Below are positions 44,072 to 53,000 of a DNA stretch of 60,870 nucleotides, in pieces. The translations under genes and the position numbers were made by a program. Source of the stretch: an uncultured Porphyromonadaceae bacterium (GTDB lineage: Bacteria; Bacteroidota; Bacteroidia; Bacteroidales; Muribaculaceae); assembly GCA_945873625.1 (NCBI GenBank), contig CAMCDS010000013.1, positions 1 through 60,870 of the forward strand. The letters are read 5' to 3'. The notes below the pieces were generated by a model. The model saw only the letters and a list, made by a program, of their open reading frames with translations, searched no databases and was not told the DNA's origin. Numbering within the stretch: position 1 is the first letter of the stretch; every line of letters starts with the position of its first letter.

Positions 44072-44598
44072 GCGACGGTTTAGACGTTATATTCAGTCGT
44101 CATCCCGGTCTGCGGGAAGCGCAGGCTGTGATGCTCTGCGGCATCAGCGGCAGCGGAAAGACGCATTTTGCCCGCAGTCTTGAAAAGGCCGGATTCACCC
44201 GTCTGTCGTTAGACCGCCTTATCGGCGAGACTTACGGCAAGGAGTTTCAGTCGCTCTCCGGCGAGGAGCAGTGGCGTCTCACGGCTGAAGCCGAGAGGCG
44301 CATTGCCGAGAAGGGTTGCGAGGCCTCACGCAAAGGTGAGAAAGTGGTGATAGACGGATGCCTTTGCAAGCGTGCCAAACGCGACAGCATGAGAGAAGCC
44401 TTGAGACTCGCCGGTGTGGAACCACGGCTCGTCTACCTGAAGGCCGACTTCGGCACTTCGCTCCGCCGTCTGGAGACGCGCGAAGGGAAAGGATACGACG
44501 ACATCCGAATCACTGGCGCAATGCTTCAACGTTTTTTCAGGGGCTTCCAGCCTCCCGACGACGACGAACAGGCAATAGTGATCGACACTTCCGAATAA
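44068..44598 (+). CDS. P-loop kinase-like ATPase
   Basis: A 176-residue P-loop protein of the AAA_33/zeta-toxin/gluconate-kinase-like group. Walker A is CGISGSGKTHFA (residues about 24-35). A lid-like region follows (RLSLDRLIGETYGKEF), and KVVIDGCLCKRAKRDSMREAL is a Walker-B-type strand plus helix. The C-terminus LVYLKADFGTSLRRLETREGKGYDDIRIT fits small-molecule or polynucleotide kinases. No antitoxin is nearby. It shares an ATGA overlap with the TPR gene and is followed by the inverted-repeat element. Confidence 0.8.
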   Translation: MSDGLDVIFSRHPGLREAQAVMLCGISGSGKTHFARSLEKAGFTRLSLDRLIGETYGKEFQSLSGEEQWRLTAEAERRIAEKGCEASRKGEKVVIDGCLCKRAKRDSMREALRLAGVEPRLVYLKADFGTSLRRLETREGKGYDDIRITGAMLQRFFRGFQPPDDDEQAIVIDTSE

Positions 44599-44606
44599 CT
44601 TATCTG

Positions 44607-44803
44607 AGAGTATGTTTGAATTTAACACGAATTGATTTAAACATACTTCTGCGATAAATTCTTTCTATCCCCCTGAAGGTCTTTTTTGGCTGATTTCGCC
44701 AGGCCTCATCGGTCACGATGCCCGCATCGCTCCCTCTTCGACTTGCGAAATCATCTCAAAAAATCCTCTTCAAGTGAATAGAAGTTAAATTCAAACATAC
44801 TCT
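44607..44803. repeat. 197-bp element bounded by perfect 20-bp inverted repeats
   Basis: The left arm (44607-44626, agagtatgtttgaatttaac) and the right arm (44784-44803) are perfect inverted copies 157 bases apart. Nested inside are a 9-bp inverted pair (tgatttcgc at 44691-44699, gcgaaatca at 44745-44753) and a small cgatg/catcg hairpin (44716-44729) centred on it. Each arm contains TATGTTTG, which fits the Bacteroidetes -7 consensus. An imperfect third arm-like copy is near 44634-44650. No target-site duplication or transposase is visible. The minus strand holds a 51-codon open frame without an early ATG (terminating at 44600-44602). The element ends three bases before the uvrA start. Confidence 0.75.
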
Positions 44804-44806
44804 GAA

Positions 44807-47611
44807 TTGGAACCGAAATATATCAACATAAAGGGAGCGAGGGTCAACAATCTGCAAAACATCGACCTCGACCTCCCGCTCAACCGATTTACTGTGGTAA
44901 CCGGCGTAAGCGGCTCAGGCAAATCGTCGCTGGCCTTCGACACACTCTATGCCGAAGGACAGCGCCGCTATGTGGAGAGCCTCTCGGCATACGCACGCCA
45001 GTTTCTCGGGCGCATGTCGAAACCCGAATGTGATTACATCAAGGGTCTGCCGCCGGCCATTGCCATCGAGCAAAAGGTCAACACGCGCAATCCCCGAAGC
45101 ACCGTCGGCACCGCCACTGAAATTTACGATTATCTGCGCATGCTCTTCGCCCGCGTGGGAAAGACATTCTCCCCCGTGAGCGGCATGGAGGTGCGCCACC
45201 ACGGCATCTCCGACATAGTGGAGTCGGTCTGCGCATACCCGGAGGGCACGCGCCTGGCCGTGCTCACTGAAATCCGCGTGCCTGAGGGACGCACTTTCGA
45301 GCAGCAGCTTGAAATCTATCTCAAGGAAGGATTCTCGCGTCTTGAAAAGAACGGCGAATTTATCGACATAGCCTCGCTCCTCGCATCGGGCGCGCCCGCG
45401 GCTCCGGAATACTACCGCCTCCTCATCGACCGCCTCTCAGTGAGCCGCGAGAAAGACGAGGTGAGCCGTCTCACCGATTCAGTCGAGACCGCCTACTATG
45501 AAGGGCGCGACGAATGCATCATAAAGCTCTGGACACCGGAGGGGATAAAGGAACTTACTTTCTCGCGCAAATTCACCGCCGACGGCATAGAGTTTCGCGA
45601 GCCCTCCGACCTGATGTTCAACTTCAACAATCCCTTCGGAGCCTGCCCCACGTGCGAGGGGTTCGGCAAGGTGCTCGGCATCAGCGAAGACCTGGTGGTG
45701 CCCGACAGGAGCCGCTCGGTCTATCAGAACGCCGTGCAATGCTGGAACGGCGACAAGATGAGCGAATGGAAGAATGCCCTCGTCCACATAGCGCCTTCCA
45801 TCGGATTCCCTATCCACAAGCCTTACATTCAGCTCAGCCGCGAGGAGAAAGACATCCTCTGGCACGGCAAGGGAGACTGGGAAGGCATCGACGGGTTCTT
45901 CCGATGGGTGGACGAAAACCAGTATAAGATACAATACCGCGTGCTCAAGGCGCGCTACCGCGGAAAGACAGAGTGTCCCGACTGCCACGGGTCGCGTCTG
46001 CGTCCCGATGTAGAATACGTCAAGGTCGGAGGCAAGACAATCACGGAACTGGTGCGCATGCCCATCGGCCGGCTTCGCGAATGGTTCGACGTCCTTTCTC
46101 TTCCCGAGGCCGACGCTCCCATCGCCGCACGCCTGCTTACCGAACTGCGCAACCGCCTCGGTTTCCTTCAGGAAGTGGGCCTCTCCTATCTCACCCTCGA
46201 CCGGCTCTCCTCCACGCTTTCGGGCGGAGAGAGCCAGCGCATAAATCTGGCCACAAGCCTCGGGTCGTCGCTCGTAGGCTCGCTCTACATCCTCGACGAA
46301 CCCTCTATCGGCCTCCACTCGCGCGACACGCAGCAACTGATAAGCGTGCTGCGCCGTCTGCAGCAGATAGGCAACACAGTGGTGGTGGTCGAACACGACG
46401 AAGAGATAATGCTTGCGGCCGATGAGATTGTAGACATCGGTCCCGATGCCGGAAGGCTCGGCGGGCGGCTCGTATACCAGGGCGACATAAAGAAGACTCT
46501 CGAAAGCGACACCGAGACAGGCTCATATACAGTCGACTACCTGCGGGGCACGCGCGAGATACCCTACCCCGCACGCAGACGCAAATGGAAACAATACATC
46601 GAGGTGCAGGGCGCGATGGAAAATAATCTCAAAGACATAGACGTCCGCTTCCCCCTCGGCGTTATGACGGTCGTAACCGGCGTGAGCGGTTCCGGCAAGT
46701 CAACCCTCGTCAAGGAGATATTCTATAAGGCCATGCTCCGAAAGCTGGGCGAGGCCGGAGATGCCCCCGGCACCCACAAGGGACTCGCAGGCGATATCGG
46801 GGAGGTGGAAGCCATCGAGTTTGTCGACCAGAACCCCATAGGCGTCTCCTCGCGAAGCAATCCCGCCACCTACCTGAAGGCCTACGACGAGATCCGCCGC
46901 CTATTCGCCGAACAGCAGCTCGCAAAACAGATGGGATTCACCCCTACATACTTCTCGTTCAATTCAGAAGGCGGACGCTGCGAGGAATGCAAGGGCGAAG
47001 GCACCATCAACATACCGATGCAGTTTATGGCCGACATACGCGTAGAGTGCGAGGTGTGCCATGGCAAACGCTTCAAGAAAGAAGTGCTCGACGTTACCTA
47101 TCGGGGCAAGAGCATCTACGATATGCTCGAAATGACCATCGACGAGGCCATCGCCTTCCTCAGCGAGAGCGACGGCACGCAGGAACGACGCATCATCCGT
47201 CGCCTCAAGCCCCTTGCCGACGTAGGTCTCGGCTACATCAAGCTCGGACAGTCGTCGTCCACACTCTCGGGCGGCGAGAACCAGCGCGTGAAGCTCGCCT
47301 ACTTCCTCAGTCAGGAGAAACAGGGACACACCGTCTTCATCTTCGACGAGCCGACCACCGGTCTGCACTTCCACGACATCTCCACCCTCATGAAGTCGCT
47401 CAACGACCTCATCGACAAAGGCAACACGGTGATTATCATCGAGCACAACATGGACGTCATCAAATGCGCCGACCACATAATCGACATCGGTCCGGAAGGT
47501 GGCGACGAAGGGGGACGCCTCATAGCCGAGGGTACTCCCGAGAATATCGTGAAATCAAAAGAATCATACACGGCCAGGTATCTGCTGCCGAAACTCACCC
47601 GAATGAAATGA
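44807..47611 (+). CDS. uvrA: Excinuclease ABC subunit A
   Basis: A 934-residue UvrA, the damage-recognition ATPase of nucleotide excision repair. Two ABC modules are complete: Walker A1 GVSGSGKSS (33-41), signature [12 protein letters not shown] and Walker [14 protein letters not shown]; Walker A2 GVSGSGKST, signature [12 protein letters not shown] and Walker [13 protein letters not shown]. Zinc sites include CPTC (about 279), CPDC (about 390) and CEEC/CEVC (about 725-750). Translation appears to begin at TTG (44807), since a stop lies just upstream in frame and no in-frame ATG occurs before the conserved [10 protein letters not shown] segment. It has an ATGA overlap with the next lipoprotein gene. 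Confidence 0.96.
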   Translation: MEPKYINIKGARVNNLQNIDLDLPLNRFTVVTGVSGSGKSSLAFDTLYAEGQRRYVESLSAYARQFLGRMSKPECDYIKGLPPAIAIEQKVNTRNPRSTVGTATEIYDYLRMLFARVGKTFSPVSGMEVRHHGISDIVESVCAYPEGTRLAVLTEIRVPEGRTFEQQLEIYLKEGFSRLEKNGEFIDIASLLASGAPAAPEYYRLLIDRLSVSREKDEVSRLTDSVETAYYEGRDECIIKLWTPEGIKELTFSRKFTADGIEFREPSDLMFNFNNPFGACPTCEGFGKVLGISEDLVVPDRSRSVYQNAVQCWNGDKMSEWKNALVHIAPSIGFPIHKPYIQLSREEKDILWHGKGDWEGIDGFFRWVDENQYKIQYRVLKARYRGKTECPDCHGSRLRPDVEYVKVGGKTITELVRMPIGRLREWFDVLSLPEADAPIAARLLTELRNRLGFLQEVGLSYLTLDRLSSTLSGGESQRINLATSLGSSLVGSLYILDEPSIGLHSRDTQQLISVLRRLQQIGNTVVVVEHDEEIMLAADEIVDIGPDAGRLGGRLVYQGDIKKTLESDTETGSYTVDYLRGTREIPYPARRRKWKQYIEVQGAMENNLKDIDVRFPLGVMTVVTGVSGSGKSTLVKEIFYKAMLRKLGEAGDAPGTHKGLAGDIGEVEAIEFVDQNPIGVSSRSNPATYLKAYDEIRRLFAEQQLAKQMGFTPTYFSFNSEGGRCEECKGEGTINIPMQFMADIRVECEVCHGKRFKKEVLDVTYRGKSIYDMLEMTIDEAIAFLSESDGTQERRIIRRLKPLADVGLGYIKLGQSSSTLSGGENQRVKLAYFLSQEKQGHTVFIFDEPTTGLHFHDISTLMKSLNDLIDKGNTVIIIEHNMDVIKCADHIIDIGPEGGDEGGRLIAEGTPENIVKSKESYTARYLLPKLTRMK

Positions 47612-48009
47612 AAACACTCCCCTTCATAGCCCTGATGTGCGCCATCATTCTGGCAGCATGCGTACAGACGACAGACCAGTCGAAACGGGCAGACGCCAGG
47701 CGCCTCTACATACGAAGCGCGGAACTCGCCAAACTCTACGGCGACAGCATCCAGGCCGCCAAAGACTCGGCTACCGTCAACCGGCTTGACAGCACTTACC
47801 TTGCCGAACTGACAAAACTGAACCTCAGCGTTCCGCCCGAGACTGACATCTGGCTCACCGAAGGTGAGAACGACACGCTCTTCATGCTTACCGAAACCTA
47901 CGTGGAGATTCGCGCACGCCGACTAGGAAAGGCTCTGCCTACGGCACGCCCCGACTCTTTTGCCTCCGACTCCACGCAAGCGGCAACAAAAGTCCCGACC
48001 GCAGGATAG
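47608..48009 (+). CDS. Small lipoprotein of unknown function
   Basis: A 133-residue protein with a lipoprotein signal ([18 protein letters not shown], Cys18). The body is acidic, helical and low in complexity towards the end (TARPDSFASDSTQAAT). No family is recognised. Its ATG overlaps the uvrA stop (ATGA), so it is translationally coupled to uvrA. A strong terminator follows. Confidence 0.8.
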   Translation: MKTLPFIALMCAIILAACVQTTDQSKRADARRLYIRSAELAKLYGDSIQAAKDSATVNRLDSTYLAELTKLNLSVPPETDIWLTEGENDTLFMLTETYVEIRARRLGKALPTARPDSFASDSTQAATKVPTAG

Positions 48010-48034
48010 TCTACAGACTGCGGCTCCCGAATCT

Positions 48035-48080
48035 TGTATTATTCCGATTACGATCTCAATCGGAATAATACATTTTTTAT
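48035..48080 (+). terminator. Terminator after the uvrA-lipoprotein unit
   Basis: A perfect 15-bp stem (tgtattattccgatt at 48035-48049, aatcggaataataca at 48058-48072) is followed by ttttttatt. The hairpin also lies just past the methyltransferase stop, though the T-run favours the plus strand. Confidence 0.85.
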
Positions 48081-49112
48081 TCAGAAAGGTCTATAAGTTC
48101 GTACGATGCCGAATCCTCGGGCTTAAGCGCGTTTAGCCGCTCTGCCGACACCGCTATGGCGATGTCGGAGCGGTCGACGCCAATCCATCTTCTGCCGCTA
48201 CATGCCGCAGCACATAAAGTGGTTCCGGACCCGCAGAAGCAATCAAGCACTATTGAACCGGAATCAGACGAGTTGCATACTATGTATTTAAGCATATCCA
48301 GATTCTTTTCAGTGGGATAGACCGGATATGCCGGATCTTTGTATTCCCAGATGTCCTGCTGCTTCTTGCTCAGATGGTCGTCGGCATAATTAATCTTACG
48401 CGGGTTTCCCGATGCCGACCATTCAATGAGCCCCATGTCGTCGAGACGCTCAAGCTCGGCAACCGAACATCTCCAATGCCTCCCTTTCGGAGGATAAATG
48501 CCTCTGAAACACTGTGCGGTATCACCGCTCTTGGTTTCGCCGGGAGCATGAATGGGCACCGTAGTGTATCTCCGCCCTTTCGAATCGACTTTATTATACC
48601 TCTTTGCTATATCTTCGTCGGAGCAACGAATTTTGATGTCGTTCCAAATCGGCTTCTCTCCCTTTGAATAAAAAAGTATCATATCCTTCACATTGCCATA
48701 ACCGACCCTGCGAAAGCCTTTTGGATTGCACTTGATACGGGTGATGTCGTTTCTGAAGTTCTCCATTCCGAATACTTCGTCGAGCATCACCTTGACGTAA
48801 TGCCCTATTTTATAGTCGATATGAAGATACAACGACCCTTTCGGCGAAAGCAATCTGTGGAGAAGGACAACACGTTCGCGCAGCCACTCCACAAACTCCC
48901 TACCGCGCAACGTATCGCTGTATGCTATTTCCGCATCATTCGATTTGCTGATGGTAGCTATCCGGCCGCTTTTGTCAATGCCGAAAGTGCCACCCGTACC
49001 GAAAGGAGGGTCGATATAGACCAGATCTATTTTCCCCCTCATATCCGTTTTCAAGAAGCCATTTCAGAGCTACTACGTTATCTCCCTTTATAATCAGATT
49101 ATAGTCTATCAT
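48077..49112 (-). pseudogene. DNA methyltransferase (N4/N6, beta-type), frameshifted
   Basis: The remains of a site-specific DNA methyltransferase with catalytic motif IV (IDPPFGTGG) near the N-terminus and SAM motif I (LDCFCGSGTT) near the C-terminus, the beta-class order. The gene should start at the ATG at 49112, which overlaps the stop of the endonuclease gene (ATGA) and encodes MIDYNLIIKGDNVVALKWLL. That frame is shifted at a run of five G (49034-49038 on the plus strand as ccccc); with four G the protein would run on as ENGYEGKIDLVYIDPPFG. The total length (1,036 bases) is one over a multiple of three. Downstream of the shift 325 codons remain open, from an internal ATG in the same frame. 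Intact length would be 344 residues. Confidence 0.83.
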
Positions 49113-49894
49113 AAGGAATAAAGAAAATCTCTGAGCAGAAGGGCACTCATCACGTTCACATTCTTAGAGGTGATTGAAGTATACATCTTTTTCTTTCCTG
49201 GAATATAAAGCACACCATCAAGAATAGCCACTTTAATCACATCACGCCGGCTACGGGTTTTAAGCAGAGTCATCGCATCCAGAAACTGGTCATTCTGATG
49301 GCCATCTTCATCGGTGATGAACTTAGCTTCGCCAATTACATACTTATTGTTAAATCTACCGATAAAATCAAGCCCCTTTCCATCATATCGCTGAAACCCA
49401 AGATATGAGGTCGCAAAATCTTTCAGAACAGAATCTGAACCACTTAAAACGGCATCAGTCTTGCTTGAAAGGAATGTTTCGACTTCACATGGTTTAACTC
49501 CTAAAGTTCCGGATGCAATCCATTGTCTGAAAAGAGGACCCATCTGTCGGTTAGTTTCTTTTGGCTCTGTTATTTTCTCATAGAGTCTGTCTAACCCGAG
49601 TTCCCTTACACGTCCACAAATTCGATTTACCGTTCTTGGATTTCTTTCAATTGCCGATTTATCTTTTCTTAAATATGGCACATAGCCATCCTTGATAGGA
49701 AACAGTTTTAATTCTAAAAGAGTCTTTAACAAAGCAATATTATCATTGCTATTGAAAGCACTCTCAATCTTTGTCTACACTTCATCGGCTATGGAACGGA
49801 TAGTATCGGGTTCCAAGGGATATACACGAAAAAGCTCATCAAGATAATTTTTTTGATTAGCTAAATCAATTGACAGTTTCGTATAGCGATTCAT
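49109..49894 (-). pseudogene. Type II-like restriction endonuclease with in-frame TAG
   Basis: A 786-base frame starting at ATG 49894 and ending at the TGA at 49111-49109. It encodes 261 codons but has TAG as codon 40 (49777-49775), between ...SIADEV and TKIESAFNSN.... After the stop the same frame continues open and matches a nuclease fold: a PD-(D/E)XK-like set in LDFIG (Asp176) and VIGEAKF (Glu189 and Lys191). A TTG at 49732 could restart a 207-residue fragment. It is immediately upstream of, and ATGA-coupled to, the DNA methyltransferase, so it is taken as the restriction partner. The recognition site is unknown. The region is visibly AT-rich against its neighbours, suggesting transfer. 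Confidence 0.78.
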
Positions 49895-49912
49895 AAATAG
49901 AGATTCTATAAA

Positions 49913-49921
49913 GCAAAATTA
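49913..49921 (-). promoter_or_regulatory. -7 promoter box of the restriction-modification cassette
   Basis: The minus strand reads TAATTTTGC, fitting TAnnTTTG, 19 bases before the endonuclease start. No clear -33 box. Confidence 0.45.
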
Positions 49922-49976
49922 CTAATAATATTTGACACGGAAAAAGCAAGTATGAAGATTTTGCGGTCTACTAAAG

Positions 49977-50012
49977 CGTAAAAGTGCCGGGGCGGCGAGC
50001 GTCCCGGCACTT
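49977..50012 (-). terminator. Terminator of the pyruvate:ferredoxin oxidoreductase gene
   Basis: A perfect 10-bp stem (aagtgccggg at 49982-49991, cccggcactt at 50003-50012) is followed on the minus strand by TTTTACGC. It isolates the oxidoreductase from the restriction-modification genes. Confidence 0.78.
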
Positions 50013-50056
50013 CTGTTCAGTCGGTTGGGCTATCCCGGTCTGGGATTACCTGTATA

Positions 50057-53000
50057 TCAGTCCTTACGGAGCTTTTCCTCCTCAGGGGTGAGTAGGGGAT
50101 CGGCACCCCACTGCTGCTTCGAGAGGCGGACGTAGTTGTTGTAGCGCCACTTGGCGTTGGCCTGAGCTGCATCAAAGAGTTCCTGAGCCACGTCGGGGAA
50201 TGCCTTGAATATTGATGCGAAACGTACCTCGCCTTTGAGGAAGTCGCTGAACTTGCTCCAGTCGGGCTCCTTTGAGTCGAGACTAAAGGGGTTCTTTCCT
50301 TCGTTTTCGAGAGCGGGGTTGTAGCGCCAGAGCTGCCAGTAGCCACACTCCACAGCAAGTTTCTCCTCCTCCTGACTGCGTCCCATGCCGGCTTTAAGGC
50401 CGTGGTTGATACAGGGGGAATAGGCTATGATGAGCGAGGGACCGTCGTAGGCCTCGGCCTCACGCAGAGCCTTGAGGGTCTGGGCATTGTCGGCGCCCAT
50501 AGCTATCTGGGCCACATATACGTAGCCATAGGTGGTAGCCATGAGACCGAGGTCTTTCTTGCGGATGCGCTTGCCTGCGGCGGCAAACTTGGCAATGGCT
50601 CCGATAGGAGTCGACTTTGATGCCTGTCCGCCTGTGTTGGAGTAAACCTCGGTGTCGAGAACGAGGATATTGACGTTCTTGCCGGAAGCTATCACGTGGT
50701 CAAGACCTCCGTAGCCGATGTCGTAGCTTGCGCCGTCGCCGCCGATGATCCACTGGCTCCGCTTCGTGAAGTAGCGGTCCATCGAGATGACGGTCTTGGC
50801 GAACTCGCATCCCTTCTCGGCGGGTTCTTTGAGCGCGGCCACGATTCTGTCGCCCAGCTCACGCGACTTGGGTGCGTCTTCCCTGTTCTCGAGCCATTCG
50901 CCTGCGAGAGCCTTGAAGTCGGCGGGGGTGTCGTCTTTCTCTACCGCACTCTTCATCAGCTCCACAAGACGGTCACGCATCTTCTCGTAGGCGATATGCA
51001 TTCCGAGGCCGAACTCGCAGAAATCCTCGAAGAGGGAGTTGGCCCATGCGGGTCCGTGTCCGTCGGAGTCGCTGCAGTAAGGAGTGGAGGGCACAGAGCC
51101 GGAATAGATTGACGAGCAGCCTGTGGCGTTGGCAATCACCTGACGTGTGCCGAAGAGCTGCGTGATGAGCTTGATGTAGGGAGTCTCGCCGCAGCCTGAG
51201 CAGGCGCCGGAGAACTCAAAGAGCGGAGTGGCAAACTGGCTGTTCTTTGTGTTGAGGCTGACGTCGACAAGGTCTTTCTTTGAAGTAACACGCTCGCGGC
51301 AGTATTCCCAGTTGTGCTGCTGAGGATACTGGGTTTCGATATGCTTCATCTGCAAGGCCTTGTTGCCCTTCTTGCCGGGACATACATCCACGCAGTTGCC
51401 GCATCCGAGGCAGTCGAGCACGTCGACCTGCTGCACGAACCTCATTCCGGCAAACTGCTTGCCGATGGCCGGAATCGAGTGGTCGTCCTTGAAGGGAGCG
51501 GCGGCGTATTCGGCCTCGTCGAGCAGGAACGGACGGATGGCTGCGTGAGGACATACGAAGGAACACTTGTTGCACTGTATGCAGTTTTCGGGATTCCATT
51601 CAGGCACGAAGGCGGCCACACCACGCTTCTCCCACGCTGCCGTGCCCTGCGGCCAGGTGCCGTCGGCGCGGTCGTCGAAAGCGCTCACCGGAATGAGGTC
51701 GCCTTCCTGGCCGTTGATGCGGTTCACCACGTTGGTGATGAACTGGGGCACACCCTCGGGATGTTTGGGATTGTCTTCGAGCGTAGCCCATGCGGGATCG
51801 ACGTCAAGTCTATGGTACTCGTTGCCGCGGTCAACGGCTGCGAAGTTCATGTCGACGATATTCTGACCCTTGTTGGAGTAGCTCTTCACGATAAACTTCT
51901 TCATCTGCTCTACTGCGAGGTCGACGGGAATCACCTCCGTGATGCGGAAGAACGCACTCTGGAGAATGGTGTTGGTGCGGTTGCCGAGACCGATTTCCTG
52001 AGCGATCTTCGATGCGTTGATGTAGTAGAGCGTGATGTCGTTCTGGGCGAGATAGCGCTTCACCTTGTTGGGGAGGTTCTTGGCGAGTTCCTCACCCTCC
52101 CATACGGTGTTGAGCAGGAACGTGCCGCCCTTCTGCAGACCGTTGGTAACGTCATACATATTGAGGTAAGCCTGCACGTGGCATGCCACGAAGTTGGGGG
52201 TGTTCACCAGATATGTGGAGCGTATGGGATGGTCGCCGAAGCGGAGATGCGAGCAGGTGAAGCCACCGCTCTTCTTCGAGTCGTAGGCGAAATATGCCTG
52301 ACAGTATTTGTCAGTGTTGTCGCCGATGATCTTCACGGAGTTCTTGTTTGCGCCCACGGTTCCGTCGGCTCCGAGGCCATAGAACTTGGCTGCGAACATA
52401 CCCTCGCCGCCGAGGTGCATCTCGGGAAGCACGGGGAGCGACTTGAAGGTAACGTCGTCGACGATGCCGATTGTAAATCCGTTCTTGGGCTCTGGGAGCT
52501 CGAGGTTCTCATATACGGCGAGAATCTGCGCCGGAGTGGTGTCTTTGGAGCTGAGGCCGTAGCGTCCGCCTACCACGAGCGGGGCGTTCTCACGTCCGTA
52601 GAGCACGTCCTTGACATCCATGTAGAGGGGTTCGCCGTTCGATCCGGGTTCTTTGGTGCGGTCGAGCACGGCTATGCGCTTCGTCGAAGCGGGGAGAGCG
52701 GCGAGAAAATGTTTGGCCGAAAAGGGGCGGTAGAGATGCACTGCCACCAGTCCGACTTTCTTCCCTTTTTCTCGGAGATAGTCGATTGTCTCCCTGATGG
52801 CCTCCGTAACGGAACCCATGGCGATGATGACGTTCTCTGCCTCTGGATCGCCGTAGTAGTCGAAAAGGCCGTAGTTGCGTCCGGTCAGACGGTTGATTTC
52901 CTTCATGTAGCCTTCCACTATTTCGGGTATTGCCTCATAGTAGGGATTTGAGGCCTCTCTGTGCTGGAAGAAGACATCGGGGTTCTCGGCCATGCCGCGT

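Noticed and set aside
44068..44598. A zeta-type toxin with antitoxin
   Set aside because: The upstream coupled gene is a large TPR protein rather than a small antitoxin, and the P-loop protein fits kinases in general.
44600..44754. A 51-codon open frame on the minus strand inside the inverted-repeat element as a gene
   Set aside because: It has no ATG until near its end, no recognised family, and could be chance in structured DNA.
44607..44803. The inverted-repeat element as a simple terminator
   Set aside because: The arms are 157 bases apart with no T-run after the right arm, so a classic intrinsic terminator is unlikely; a structured or mobile element fits better.
46987..48009. A 340-codon frame running from inside uvrA into the lipoprotein
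   Set aside because: The first 207 codons overlap uvrA out of frame and are Arg/His-rich noise; only the part from ATG 47608 begins a plausible lipoprotein.
51314..52951. A 545-codon open frame on the plus strand opposite the pyruvate:ferredoxin oxidoreductase gene
   Set aside because: The opposite strand encodes a complete oxidoreductase with iron-sulfur and thiamin motifs; the plus frame is compositional shadow.
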